Shown: positions 24,263 through 33,157, numbered from the stretch's first letter. The stretch: 39,174 nucleotides of DNA from Clostridia bacterium (GCA_016293975.1 JAEDCW010000010.1:1-39174); one strand, 5' to 3'. Notes: a model not told the origin generated them from the sequence alone. Made by a program: numbers and translations.

Positions 24263-27200
24263 CTATCCTACATTCTCAAACTTAGCCGAAGCAATCTTTG
24301 ATACTCCCTTTTCTTCCATTGCAACACCGTACAGTGCGTTACAGACTGCCATACTGCCTTTCCTGTGAGTAATGAGTATGAACTGCGTTTCCTTGGAGTA
24401 TTTTACCAGGTATTCAGCATAATTTGATACATTCACCTCGTCGAGGGCGGCTTCTATCTCATCCAAAACGCAGAATGCAGTCGGCTTGAGTTTTAATATC
24501 GCAAACAACAACGCTATCGCCGTCAGAGCGCGCTCGCCTCCCGACAGGAGAGACAATAGCTGAAGCTTCTTTCCCGGTGGCTGTGCGATTATGTCGATAT
24601 CACAGTTCAATATATCTTCCTTATCGCTCAAAACTAATTCCGCATTGCCGCCTCTGAACAACTCAGAGAATACCTCCGCAAAGTTTCTCTGTATGGCTTC
24701 AAACTGTGTCCTAAACTGGTTCTGCATGTTTAAGAGTATCTCACCGATCAACTCCTGCAAATCCACTTCTGCCTTTTCGAGGTCTGCGGATTGGGTGACC
24801 ATCGCATCGTAGCGATTCTTAACTAGCTTATACTCATCGATAGAGGAAACATTCACTTCACCGAGAGCGCGAATTTGCTTTCTCAACTCGTCAATCTTGA
24901 GGTGCTCAGCTGATGCAGAAACATCTCTCCTATACGGCAGAATGTTCTCAAGCGTCATGGAATAGTCTCTCCAGATTCTATCCTGTGCTGCTTCCAACTC
25001 GGAGGTAGCCTTGCTAAGCTGCAGCTGTGCCTTGGAGATTCTCTCTCTGACTGATTCCAGGTGCTGCTGAATACCGCTCCTGCTAAGCCTTACCTCATCC
25101 AAATGATGTCTGTGCTTATCAAGCTCATCGCCCAATCTTCGGATTTCCTCGTTCAAGTTTTCAGCCTCTTGCCGTCCTTCCAATACCGTGTTATCCATCG
25201 ATGCCAGTTTTTCAAGCAGCCTTCCTTCAATGCCGTCCAGTTCAATCAATCTTTTCCTGTCCGTCTGCTGTTTTTTCTTAATACGCTCGATTTCATTGTT
25301 AAGCCGTGAAATCTCAGAGGTTGTCGAAGAAGCCTCTTTTCTGGAAGAGGCAAGCTCGACATGCAAAACAGTCAGCCTCTCATTCTCACTCGAATGATTC
25401 TGGCGCATAGCATACAGTTCCTTTTGCAGCCTTGATATGTCCGCGACAGTTATCTGTCTCTCATGCTCCATGTCGTCGCGCATCTGCTCCGAGTGATCAT
25501 AGCTTGTCCTCGTATCTTCAATGTTGTCAATTACCCTCGACAATTCACTTTTAGTCTCATCCAAATCCGCATTGGCCTCATCATACAGTTTCACCAGTGT
25601 ATCGATTTTCTCCTGCCGTCTTGCCTTCTCCACATCCATGTCGTGGATTACAGCCTTAATCTGCAAAATATTGGTGTCATAATCAGCAATACTTCTCTGC
25701 AATTGCACCCTTGAATCGACGAGTTTTCCTGCGCTTGTCCGTATTTCCTTTATGCTCTCGGACAACTGATTCAGCTCTCGCTCTCTTCCAAGTAAGCTAA
25801 ATTCACGTTTCTGTACGCTTCCGCCTGTTATAGAGCCACCTTGGTTTATTATATCGCCCTGTAGTGTGGCTATTCTAAGAGTGCCGCCGACTCGCTTATT
25901 AATCGCTATTCCGATGTCAACATCTCGCACAATTATAGTCCGTCCCAATAAGTTAGAAACGGCGTTACGGTATTTGTTGTCGTATGAAATCAGCTCGTCT
26001 GCCACTCCAAAACAACCTGGTGTTCTGGTTACTGCTCTCTCATTTTCATTTAACGTGCGAGGTCTGACCAAAGATAGAGGCAAAAAAGTAGCTCTGCCGT
26101 AATTCCGCCTTCTTAACTGCTCGATAACATACTTGGCGTCTTCCTCTGTTTTGGTAACTATATTCTGCAAAGCCGACCCGAGTGCCATCTCTATAGCAAC
26201 CTCGAACTGTTCCGGTACAGAGATAAGCTCCGCAACAACGCCCTCGATCGCGCTTCTCAAAGCGACATCGTTTGCGGCGTCTCTCATTATATTGCGAACG
26301 CTCGTATAAAAGCCCTCGTGCGCTTCCTTCATCTCAGTTAGAACACGTTCCCTTGACTGTCCAGAGCTTATTTTTCTTTCAAAATCAGCTATTTCTGCAT
26401 CCACAGCATCGAGCACTTTCTTGACACGTTCACGCTCATTCAAAAGTGTCGTTGCTTTCACATTTTCCGAATGAATATCGCATAAAAGTTCATCTAACTC
26501 AGCTACAGCATCAGCTTTTTCGCACTCCAATTTAGATAGCTCTGCGTTTTGTTCCTGTACGGCTTTTTCCAGCTCGCCTTTTCTGGCTTCAAGAGCATCT
26601 TTCATCGTTTCGATTCGGGCAAGATCGCTCTTTGCGTCCGACATCTTTCCGAGTGAAGCTATGAGCATTGATTTCTGCTCATCAAGCTTCTCCTGCATCG
26701 AGTCGATCAGTTCTGTCTTCAATCTGTAGTCTTTGTCTTGGGTATCGACGCTATCCTGTAGCTGCACCAAACTATCGTTTATCTGCAAAAGCCTTAAGCT
26801 AAGTTCATCTATCTTTGCAAAAAGTGCTTCTAATGCGCTTTCGTCGTCTTCGCTCGCCGACATAAGGCGTTCCCGTTCACACCTCGCGTTCAAAAGCCTC
26901 TCATTTAGTACTTTCGTTTCGCCTGCATGTCCCTCAATGGTTGAAGTCAGTCCAATAAGCTTATTCTGAAGCTCGTTTATAGTCGCATTCTGTGTCCTCT
27001 CAGACTCTTCCAAGGAGGCGCACTGTGAAGAAATCTGTTCACTTTGCACCTCTGCATCGAGCTGTTCGTTGTATAACTGCTCAATTACCTGGTTAGTGGC
27101 GTTAATGCGTTCATTCAGCCTATCGTGTTGTATCAGATATAGATTCAATTCCGCAGATTTAAGCTCATCCCTCATCAGAAGATACTTTCTTGCATCTGCA

Positions 27201-27826
27201 CTTTGAGTCTCAAGAGGTACGAGTCTGTCCTCGAGCTCAGCTATGATATCCCTAATTCTTACGAGGTTATCGCGAGTGTTTGCAAGCTTTCTCTCCGCTT
27301 CCTCTTTGCGTGAGCGAAATCTCATTACGCCAGCGGCTTCTTCAAATATTGCGCGCCTCTCACTTGATTTGTTTGAGAGAATCTCCTCAACTCTGCCTTG
27401 GCCGATTATCGAGTATCCTTCCTTGCCTATTCCTGTGTCCCTAAACAGCTCCTGAATATCCTTCAGCCTGCATTGTCTGGAGTTAATTAGATATTCGCCT
27501 TCGTTGCTTCTGTACACCCTTCTGGTTATGCTAACCTCGGTGTAATCGGATGCAAGCTTACCGTCGGAGTTATCAAAAACAAGCGTAACCTCGCAATAGC
27601 CCAAAGGTTTACGCTGTTCTGTTCCGTTGAATATTACATCCTCCATTCTTGTTCCGCGAAGCGCCTTTGCACTTTGCTCTCCGAGCACCCATCTAATCGC
27701 ATCCGCAATGTTGCTTTTTCCACTTCCATTGGGCCCTACGATAGCCGTAATACCGTCAACAAACTCTATAACGGTCTTTTTCTCAAAAGACTTAAAACCG
27801 GTTATTTCCAACCTCAGTAATCTCAA
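24263..27826 (-). CDS. smc: Chromosome segregation ATPase SMC (TTG start)
   Basis: SMC forms a V-shaped dimer that, with ScpA and ScpB, extrudes DNA loops and aligns chromosome arms. At 1,187 residues it is full length: head part with Walker A GPNGSGKSNIADAIRWVLGE (about 32-51), long coiled coil, hinge around residues 505-665 (GVVAELISVPEQFEVAIEMAL region), second coiled coil, and tail head part with LSGGERALTAIALLFAIL and Walker B AFCVLDEIEAALDEVNV. The first codon is TTG at 27826; it gives the standard MRLLRLEITGFKSF N-terminus, has GGGGAA upstream, and no ATG lies near. It follows rnc by 26 bases, the common Bacillota order. scpA and scpB are not in the window. Confidence 0.97.
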   Translation of the reverse strand: MRLLRLEITGFKSFEKKTVIEFVDGITAIVGPNGSGKSNIADAIRWVLGEQSAKALRGTRMEDVIFNGTEQRKPLGYCEVTLVFDNSDGKLASDYTEVSITRRVYRSNEGEYLINSRQCRLKDIQELFRDTGIGKEGYSIIGQGRVEEILSNKSSERRAIFEEAAGVMRFRSRKEEAERKLANTRDNLVRIRDIIAELEDRLVPLETQSADARKYLLMRDELKSAELNLYLIQHDRLNERINATNQVIEQLYNEQLDAEVQSEQISSQCASLEESERTQNATINELQNKLIGLTSTIEGHAGETKVLNERLLNARCERERLMSASEDDESALEALFAKIDELSLRLLQINDSLVQLQDSVDTQDKDYRLKTELIDSMQEKLDEQKSMLIASLGKMSDAKSDLARIETMKDALEARKGELEKAVQEQNAELSKLECEKADAVAELDELLCDIHSENVKATTLLNERERVKKVLDAVDAEIADFERKISSGQSRERVLTEMKEAHEGFYTSVRNIMRDAANDVALRSAIEGVVAELISVPEQFEVAIEMALGSALQNIVTKTEEDAKYVIEQLRRRNYGRATFLPLSLVRPRTLNENERAVTRTPGCFGVADELISYDNKYRNAVSNLLGRTIIVRDVDIGIAINKRVGGTLRIATLQGDIINQGGSITGGSVQKREFSLLGRERELNQLSESIKEIRTSAGKLVDSRVQLQRSIADYDTNILQIKAVIHDMDVEKARRQEKIDTLVKLYDEANADLDETKSELSRVIDNIEDTRTSYDHSEQMRDDMEHERQITVADISRLQKELYAMRQNHSSENERLTVLHVELASSRKEASSTTSEISRLNNEIERIKKKQQTDRKRLIELDGIEGRLLEKLASMDNTVLEGRQEAENLNEEIRRLGDELDKHRHHLDEVRLSRSGIQQHLESVRERISKAQLQLSKATSELEAAQDRIWRDYSMTLENILPYRRDVSASAEHLKIDELRKQIRALGEVNVSSIDEYKLVKNRYDAMVTQSADLEKAEVDLQELIGEILLNMQNQFRTQFEAIQRNFAEVFSELFRGGNAELVLSDKEDILNCDIDIIAQPPGKKLQLLSLLSGGERALTAIALLFAILKLKPTAFCVLDEIEAALDEVNVSNYAEYLVKYSKETQFILITHRKGSMAVCNALYGVAMEEKGVSKIASAKFENVG

Positions 27827-27852
27827 AGTATTTCCCCGTTCGTTATTTAAAA

Positions 27853-28557
27853 CTAAACCTTTTCTTTTATCTTATCCAATGCACAATCGGCGGCCTGCTG
27901 ACTTGCTTCTTGTTTTGAGCTTCCTATGCCTGTTCCTATTACCTCGCCGTTTAGCACTGCGGCTATGCAGTATTCCTTTGCGTGTGCCAGACCTGATTCT
28001 GATACCATCTCGTACTTCAGCTCTCCTATATGCTTACTCTGAACATATTCCTGTAGCTTCGTTTTCGGGTCCTTCTCGGAAAGGTGCGTCATAGCTTTCT
28101 CGATTATATCCGCAAATTGTATGTCAATAAAGTCTACAGCACACGACATTCCGCCGTCGAGATATACCGCTCCGATAATAGCCTCCACACAGTCGGCAAG
28201 TATTGACTTTTTCTCACGGCCTCCCGACCTTATCTCTCCGAGTCCCATTCTTATGGCTTCGCCGAGCTTCAAGTTGATTGCGACCTCATACAAAGCATTG
28301 GCATTAACTATGCTCGCCCTCAATCGCGTCATATTACCCTCATTCATGCCCGAAAGTGCGCGGAAAATCTTCTCGCCTATAATAAGCCCGAGAACAGCAT
28401 CTCCCAGAAACTCAAGTCTCTCGTTGTACTCGCACTTATTGCTGTCACCTTTAACATAGGACGAATGTGTCAGCGCCGTTAGTAGAACACCCTTATCCCT
28501 AAATGAATAGCCAATGCGATTCTCTATATTATTCAGAAACTCATTTTCTTTCTGCAT
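27853..28557 (-). CDS. rnc: Ribonuclease III
   Basis: RNase III cuts double-stranded RNA and processes rRNA precursors. The catalytic signature NERLEFLGDAVLG lies at 45-57, and further acidic residues are in ILADCVEAIIGAVYLDGG. A C-terminal double-stranded-RNA-binding domain follows (about 160-230: DPKTKLQEYVQ through SKQEASQQAADCALDKI). Length 234 is normal. The ATG at 28557 has GAGGG upstream. A hairpin of about 11 pairs stands just before it in the message shared with acpP, of interest because RNase III genes in other bacteria are regulated through cleavage of such stems. Confidence 0.96.
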   Translation of the reverse strand: MQKENEFLNNIENRIGYSFRDKGVLLTALTHSSYVKGDSNKCEYNERLEFLGDAVLGLIIGEKIFRALSGMNEGNMTRLRASIVNANALYEVAINLKLGEAIRMGLGEIRSGGREKKSILADCVEAIIGAVYLDGGMSCAVDFIDIQFADIIEKAMTHLSEKDPKTKLQEYVQSKHIGELKYEMVSESGLAHAKEYCIAAVLNGEVIGTGIGSSKQEASQQAADCALDKIKEKV

Positions 28558-28569
28558 TGAATACCCTCA

Positions 28570-28614
28570 AAATGAAACAACAGCAAGGCCATGTGATTAA
28601 CGCATGGCCATTGC
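28570..28614 (-). terminator. Hairpin between acpP and rnc, weak terminator or processing site
   Basis: The - strand forms GCAA-T-GGCCATG/CATGGCC-TTGC: 11 base pairs with one bulged T (28583-28614) and a 9-base loop. The following tail TGTTGTTTCATTTT is T-rich but interrupted. It stands between the acpP stop and the rnc ribosome binding site, so it could give excess acpP message over the downstream genes. Confidence 0.55.
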
Positions 28615-28628
28615 TCGTTTTCGTATCA

Positions 28629-28856
28629 TTACTTATGCTCTTCGATGTATTTAACTATATCGCCGACAGTGATAATCTTGGCAATATCCTCGTCGCTAAT
28701 CTCAATATTAAATGTTTCTTCCAATTCGATAATGAGCTCTGCAACGTCAAGAGAATCTGCCTTTAAGTCCTCCCTGAACCTTGATTCAAGTGTGATGGTT
28801 GAAGCATCGATACCAAGCTGATTGGCAATTATGCCTGAAAGCTGTTTGTAATCCAT
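28629..28856 (-). CDS. acpP: Acyl carrier protein
   Basis: ACP carries growing acyl chains on a phosphopantetheine arm. The attachment serine is S35 in the KADSLDVAELI motif; the 75-residue acidic four-helix sequence is typical. AAAGGCGG precedes the ATG at 28856. It follows plsX, whose enzyme uses acyl-ACP, by about 40 bases. The fab genes normally found with plsX in Bacillus are not present, so fatty acid synthesis is encoded elsewhere. A hairpin after the stop may uncouple its level from rnc-smc-ftsY. Confidence 0.97.
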   Translation of the reverse strand: MDYKQLSGIIANQLGIDASTITLESRFREDLKADSLDVAELIIELEETFNIEISDEDIAKIITVGDIVKYIEEHK

Positions 28857-28898
28857 AGTTTACCGCCTTTCATGAAATCCATTCAGATACTACAATAT

Positions 28899-29918
28899 CT
28901 AATTATCTTTGTCAATGCTAACGGCTGCATCCGCAAGATAAGTGCTGATTGTCTCCGTCACATTTCCAACCAAGTATTCTCTGGCTTGCAATATCGCCAT
29001 TTTTATCGCCTTTGCATCAGAGCTGCCGTGAGCCTTTATAATACCGCCATTAATACCGAGCAAAGGCGCTCCGCCGTACTCTGTATAATCCATACGTTTC
29101 TTAAACCTGCGATATGCGGGCTTACTAATTGCAGCACCGAGTTTCGACCTTGTGTCACCCATCAATTCGACTTTGAGCATATTTACAAGGCTCATTGCAA
29201 GGCCTTCTGTATACTTTAGGACGACGTTACCTACGAATCCATCACACACTAGTACATCGAATGCCCCTGTCATGATCTCTCGCGCTTCAGCATTGCCCAC
29301 AAAGTTAATGCCTGGAGTTTCCTCCAGTATTGAATACGTAGCCTTTGTAAGCTCATTGCCCTTCTTTGACTCAGCACCATTGTTTATCAAGCCTACTCTG
29401 GGATTCTCGATACCCATTACCTTCGACATATAAGCACTGCCCATTATGGCAAACTGCTGTAAATACTCGGGCTTGCAATCGACATTTGCACCACAGTCGA
29501 TCAACATAAACGGTCCTTTTTCGGACGGCAATATCGGCGCGAGGCCGGGTCTCAATATGCCCTTAATACGCTTAACTATAAGCGTGGCACCTGCAAGCAC
29601 CGCACCCGTGCTACCCGCAGAAACGATTGCATCCGCTTCTCCGTCCGCCACTGCACGCAAAGCTTTCACCAAAGAAGACTCCTTCTTACGTTTAATCGCA
29701 ACGGTAGGCGATTCATTACAGCTTATTTCTTCCGGTGCGTGTAAAACCGTAATTCTGTCGCCGACATAACCTATAACTTGAAGTTGCTCTTTGATTGTCC
29801 ATTCATCACCACTTAGAATGATAGAGAAATCATCTGCCGCTTCCAACGCGTTAACAGCACCCAGTATCACTGCGTTGGGGGAATTATCCCCTCCCAGTAC
29901 ATCTACAATAATCCTCAT
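28899..29918 (-). CDS. plsX: Phosphate acyltransferase PlsX
   Basis: PlsX makes acyl-phosphate from acyl-ACP and phosphate; PlsY then uses it to acylate glycerol-3-phosphate, starting phospholipid synthesis. The N-terminus MRIIVDVLGGDNSPNAVI and the segments AIVSAGSTGAVLAGA, MLIDCGANVDCKPEYLQQFA, GLINNGAESKKGNELTK and ALCDGFVGN-type VCDGFVGNVVLK are characteristic. Length is 339. GAGGTG precedes the ATG at 29918. It heads its own unit with a good promoter; the usual upstream neighbour rpmF ends at a terminator just before. Confidence 0.95.
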   Translation of the reverse strand: MRIIVDVLGGDNSPNAVILGAVNALEAADDFSIILSGDEWTIKEQLQVIGYVGDRITVLHAPEEISCNESPTVAIKRKKESSLVKALRAVADGEADAIVSAGSTGAVLAGATLIVKRIKGILRPGLAPILPSEKGPFMLIDCGANVDCKPEYLQQFAIMGSAYMSKVMGIENPRVGLINNGAESKKGNELTKATYSILEETPGINFVGNAEAREIMTGAFDVLVCDGFVGNVVLKYTEGLAMSLVNMLKVELMGDTRSKLGAAISKPAYRRFKKRMDYTEYGGAPLLGINGGIIKAHGSSDAKAIKMAILQAREYLVGNVTETISTYLADAAVSIDKDN

Positions 29919-29951
29919 AACACCTCATAATAGCAAAAAATATTCTCAAGT

Positions 29952-29980
29952 ATTATAATGCTTCATTTGTTTATAATCAA
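29952..29980 (-). promoter_or_regulatory. Sigma-A-type promoter for plsX-acpP-rnc-smc-ftsY
   Basis: TTGATT (29975-29980), a 17-base spacer and a perfect TATAAT (29952-29957) on the - strand, a few bases beyond the T tail of the rpmF terminator. I see no clear FapR-like inverted repeat next to it. Confidence 0.78.
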
Positions 29981-29982
29981 GC

Positions 29983-30008
29983 ACAACAAAAGAACCCTAA
30001 AAGGGTCC
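29983..30008 (-). terminator. Rho-independent terminator after rpmF
   Basis: On the - strand, GGACCCT/AGGGTTC (7 pairs, one of them G-T) with a 3-base loop, followed by TTTTGTTG. It starts about 20 bases after the rpmF stop. Confidence 0.75.
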
Positions 30009-30027
30009 TATTGTTAAGCAAAACAGC

Positions 30028-30216
30028 TTATTTGGCGTCTGCTTTCTCGATTACCTGAGTATTTCCGTAATAGCCACACTTTTTGCATACTCTGTGAGCA
30101 AGCTTTGGCTCGTGGCACTGCGGGCACTCAACAATGCCGGGAATGGACAGCTTCCAATTCGCCGACCTGCGAGAATCACGTCTTGCCTTTGAAGTTTTTC
30201 TTTTCGGGACTGCCAT
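30028..30216 (-). CDS. rpmF: Large-subunit ribosomal protein bL32 (zinc-binding form)
   Basis: A 62-residue bL32 beginning MAVPKRKTSKARRDSRRSAN, with a complete zinc ribbon (C31, C34, C44, C47), so it is the zinc-dependent paralogue rather than the C-minus form made under zinc shortage. AAGGAGGTG stands at an ideal distance from the ATG. It follows the DUF177 gene by 2 bases, as in most bacteria, and ends at a terminator. Confidence 0.97.
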   Translation of the reverse strand: MAVPKRKTSKARRDSRRSANWKLSIPGIVECPQCHEPKLAHRVCKKCGYYGNTQVIEKADAK

Positions 30217-30218
30217 GA

Positions 30219-30755
30219 TTACACCTCCTTATCGTCTTTAAACAGTTCCATGAGTCCTGCAAAGGGATTATTTAAATCATCCTCCCCATGCACCTCCGAT
30301 ATAGGAGCACATGTGCACTGTAAAGTATTAAGATTCTGTCCGCATTGCGGGCACCTGCCAAGGCATTTATCCGAGCATACGCTGGATATCGGCAAATTCA
30401 AAAGGATGTTATCGTTTATCATCTGCGACAAGTCCAACACATCTCCGTTGTACTCATAAGCATCCAAACCATCATCCTCGTCCGCAACGAAACGAATGTA
30501 CTTTTCGTTGAACGAGAACTCGAGCGGCTCTATAAAAGATACATCACATCTAGAGCAACGACTCACGATTGAGCTTTTGAAAGCACCCGTTACAGTGAAG
30601 CAATCGCCATCGTAAGATATCGCAACATCTATTTCAGCAGGAGAGCCGAAATCTATAGCACGACCATTAAACTCAAACGAGTCCAACTCCTTAACGATAT
30701 GCTCGTTTGCAACCATGCCCGGCACTTTAAGCAGGGTGGCCACATTAAGCTTCAT
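30219..30755 (-). CDS. DUF177 family protein (YceD-like, possible 23S rRNA accumulation factor)
   Basis: This matches the DUF177/YceD family, which is almost always encoded just before rpmF and is linked in E. coli and plants to accumulation of 23S rRNA. The family pattern is visible: SRCSRCDVSFIEPLEFSFNE in the middle, an acidic strand (EDDGLDAYEYNGDVLDL), ININLLLNLPI-type NDNILLNLPISSVCSDKC, then CLGRCPQCGQNLN. The cysteine pairs suggest a structural zinc site. Length is 178. GAGGTG precedes the ATG at 30755. It shares a strong promoter with rpmF. Confidence 0.92.
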   Translation of the reverse strand: MKLNVATLLKVPGMVANEHIVKELDSFEFNGRAIDFGSPAEIDVAISYDGDCFTVTGAFKSSIVSRCSRCDVSFIEPLEFSFNEKYIRFVADEDDGLDAYEYNGDVLDLSQMINDNILLNLPISSVCSDKCLGRCPQCGQNLNTLQCTCAPISEVHGEDDLNNPFAGLMELFKDDKEV

Positions 30756-30777
30756 AATAACACCTCATAACCTTAAC

Positions 30778-30806
30778 ATTCTAAACGTATACAAGAGTTT
30801 TGTCAA
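30778..30806 (-). promoter_or_regulatory. Strong promoter for DUF177-rpmF
   Basis: A consensus TTGACA (30801-30806), a 17-base spacer and TAGAAT (30778-30783) on the - strand, just after the ackA stop. No clear terminator separates it from ackA. Confidence 0.85.
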
Positions 30807-30824
30807 CCCTAATAATTCCTTATT

Positions 30825-32027
30825 TTACTTCGCTGCGAGCTTTGCGGTGTCCTGTGCTATCATCATTTCCTCGTCGGTCGGTATGACGAACACCTTTACC
30901 TTGCTATTCTTTGTAGACAGCTCTGCTTCCTCTCCGCGCGGGCAGGTGTTGTTGTACTCGAAGTCAACGTCAACACCGAGGTAATCGAGCCCCTCAAGAA
31001 CCATTGCCCTGAGCACTCTGTCATTCTCACCGATACCGGCTGTAAACACGATTCCGTCGACACCGTTCAGTGCGGCTGCATATGCGCCAATGTACTTCTT
31101 TACATTGTATGCAAACACCCTAAGCGCCGCCTTTGCCTTTTCGTCACCCTTTTCGGCGGCATCGTGCAGGTCTCTAAAGTCACTTGATATGCCGCTTATA
31201 CCGTAAACACCGCTTTTTTTATTCATATAAGCGTTAATACCATTCACATCGAGGTCAAGCTTATCCATAAGGTATGTAACGATAGCAGGGTCCATCGATC
31301 CGCATCTTGTACCCATCGGTATACCCTCAAGAGGAGTGAAGCCCATCGACGTATCTATAGATTTGCCACCTCGTACGGCAGTAATGCTCGATCCGTTGCC
31401 CAGATGGCATGTGATTATCTTTGTCTCTTCAACAGGCTTGCCAAGAAGCTCGAGCGCACGCTGTGTAACATACTTGTGGGATGTGCCATGGAAGCCATAA
31501 CGACGTACCATAAGGTCTGTGTATGCGGCATAGGGCAAGCCATATAGGAATGCTTCCATCGGCATCGTCTGATGGAATGCGGTGTCAAACACACCTACCA
31601 TTGGTGTATTCGGCATGATTGCCTTGCAAGCCCTTATGCCCATTAGATTAGCGGGGTTATGCAGAGGAGCAAGCTCTGTAAGGCTCTCAATAACCGAGAG
31701 TACCTCGTCAGTAAGCAGAGTCGATTCGCTGAACTTCTCTCCGCCGTGAACAATCCTGTGACCTACTGCATCGATCTCATCCATGCTCTTCAGTACGCCG
31801 ATTTCCGGATCGACGAGTGCATCGAGTACCATCTTAATTGCATCGGTATGGTCATTCATATGCCTTTCAACTACACAAGGCTGCTTGCCTGCGGGCTTAT
31901 ATGTAAGCCTTGATCCCTGTATTGCTATACGCTCACAAAGTCCCTTTGCTACAACCTCTTTTGTGCCCATATCAATGAGCTGATACTTCAATGACGAACT
32001 TCCTGCATTCACTACTAAAATCTTCAT
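30825..32027 (-). CDS. ackA: Acetate kinase
   Basis: AckA interconverts acetyl-phosphate plus ADP with acetate plus ATP, the energy-yielding step of acetate fermentation. Signatures are VNAGSSSLKYQL at the N-terminus (acetate kinase signature 1), RYGFHGTSHKYV (signature 2) and HLGNGSSITAV (phosphate-binding loop); FTAGIGEND is the C-terminal nucleotide-binding segment. Length is 400. The ATG at 32027 has GGGAGTAA, 12 bases after the pta stop. The order pta-ackA is the usual operon. Confidence 0.97.
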   Translation of the reverse strand: MKILVVNAGSSSLKYQLIDMGTKEVVAKGLCERIAIQGSRLTYKPAGKQPCVVERHMNDHTDAIKMVLDALVDPEIGVLKSMDEIDAVGHRIVHGGEKFSESTLLTDEVLSVIESLTELAPLHNPANLMGIRACKAIMPNTPMVGVFDTAFHQTMPMEAFLYGLPYAAYTDLMVRRYGFHGTSHKYVTQRALELLGKPVEETKIITCHLGNGSSITAVRGGKSIDTSMGFTPLEGIPMGTRCGSMDPAIVTYLMDKLDLDVNGINAYMNKKSGVYGISGISSDFRDLHDAAEKGDEKAKAALRVFAYNVKKYIGAYAAALNGVDGIVFTAGIGENDRVLRAMVLEGLDYLGVDVDFEYNNTCPRGEEAELSTKNSKVKVFVIPTDEEMMIAQDTAKLAAK

Positions 32028-32039
32028 ATCTGTTACTCC

Positions 32040-33041
32040 CTATGCTTGTGCTTGCGCCTGTACTGCGGTAATTGCAACAACAGACACTATATCCTCTATG
32101 CTACAGCCCCTCGAAAGGTCGTTGATGGGCTTTGCGAATCCCTGACAGATAGGTCCGATCGCCTCAGCACCTGCAAGTCTCTGAACGAGCTTATATCCGA
32201 TGTTGCCTGCCTGCAGGTCGGGGAAAATGAGAACATTTGCCTTGCCTGCTACCGGGCTACCCGGGGACTTAAGCTGTCCGACCTTCTCAACAAGCGCCGC
32301 GTCAGCCTGCAGTTCGCCGTCGACCATAAGGTCGGGAGCCAATGAGTGTACCAGCTCTGTAGCTGTTCTGACTTTATCTACATTATCGTGCTTTGCACTG
32401 CCCTTTGTCGAGAATGAAAGCATCGCAACTCTGGGATTTATGCCGCAAAGCACCTTTCCTGTTGTTGCAGATGATATTGCGATAGCCGCAAGCTGTTCTG
32501 CTGTGGGTTCGGGATTGACTGCGCAATCGCCGAAAATCATTATTCCATCGTCACCGAAAGCCTTATTCGGTACTTCCATAATGAAGCAGCTTGATACGAC
32601 AGATATACCCTTTGCCATTTTGATTATCTGGAGTCCCGGTCTCAATGTATTGCCTGTCGTGTTTATTGCGCCTGCAACCATTCCGTCTGCCATATTATTC
32701 TTAATCATCATAGCGGCATAGAACAGTGTGTCATGCATCATTTTCTCAGCCTGCTCCACTGTTACGCCCTTAGCCTTGCGCATCTCATAGAACTGCTCAA
32801 CAAAAGGAGTAAACTCAGCGGTCTTTTCAGGCTCAATGATTGTTACGCCATCAAGAGAAACGTTGAACTTATCGGCAACGGACTTGATTTCTTCGTCATT
32901 TCCGAGCAGAGCAACCTTGGCTATTCCGTCATCGGTGATGAGCCTTGCAGCCTGTACGGTTCTCTCTTCAGTACCCTCAGGCAAGAGTATGTATTTCTTG
33001 TCTGCCCTTGCTTTTTCTTTAATAGTTGCGATGATAGACAT
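32040..33041 (-). CDS. pta: Phosphate acetyltransferase (short form)
   Basis: Pta converts acetyl-CoA and phosphate to acetyl-phosphate for AckA. At 333 residues it contains only the catalytic PTA domain, without the N-terminal regulatory parts of the long enterobacterial enzyme; the short form is standard in Bacillota. Family segments include YILLPEGTEERTVQAA, MVAGAINTTGNTLRPGLQII, FSTKGSAKHDNVDKV, DGELQADAALV and ANVLIFPDLQAGNIGYKL. GGAGGG precedes the ATG at 33041. It diverges from tmcAL across 116 bases that hold promoter elements for both. Confidence 0.97.
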   Translation of the reverse strand: MSIIATIKEKARADKKYILLPEGTEERTVQAARLITDDGIAKVALLGNDEEIKSVADKFNVSLDGVTIIEPEKTAEFTPFVEQFYEMRKAKGVTVEQAEKMMHDTLFYAAMMIKNNMADGMVAGAINTTGNTLRPGLQIIKMAKGISVVSSCFIMEVPNKAFGDDGIMIFGDCAVNPEPTAEQLAAIAISSATTGKVLCGINPRVAMLSFSTKGSAKHDNVDKVRTATELVHSLAPDLMVDGELQADAALVEKVGQLKSPGSPVAGKANVLIFPDLQAGNIGYKLVQRLAGAEAIGPICQGFAKPINDLSRGCSIEDIVSVVAITAVQAQAQA

Positions 33042-33074
33042 TGTACCCTCCAGTGTAGATGTATTGCAACTGTA

Positions 33075-33084
33075 ATTATAGCAT
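33075..33084 (-). promoter_or_regulatory. Extended -10 promoter for pta-ackA
   Basis: The - strand has TATGC directly before a perfect TATAAT (33075-33080), which forms an extended -10 (TGn-TATAAT). The -35 region at normal spacing is poor (ATCGCT), so activity may depend on the extended element or an activator. Confidence 0.6.
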
Positions 33085-33116
33085 AATGAACATGCAAAGC
33101 GATAGTTTCACAATTA

Positions 33117-33141
33117 TATAATTCTCAATTTATGGTATACT
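33117..33141 (+). promoter_or_regulatory. -10 candidates for tmcAL-ylbJ
   Basis: Two candidates lie before tmcAL: TATAAT at 33117-33122 without a clear -35, and TATACT at 33136-33141 preceded by TATGG (extended -10). The second would put the transcript start at the ribosome binding site, so the first is more likely. They flank a perfect 12-base palindrome, AATTATATAATT (33112-33123). Confidence 0.4.
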
Positions 33142-33157
33142 TTACACGGAGGATTGC

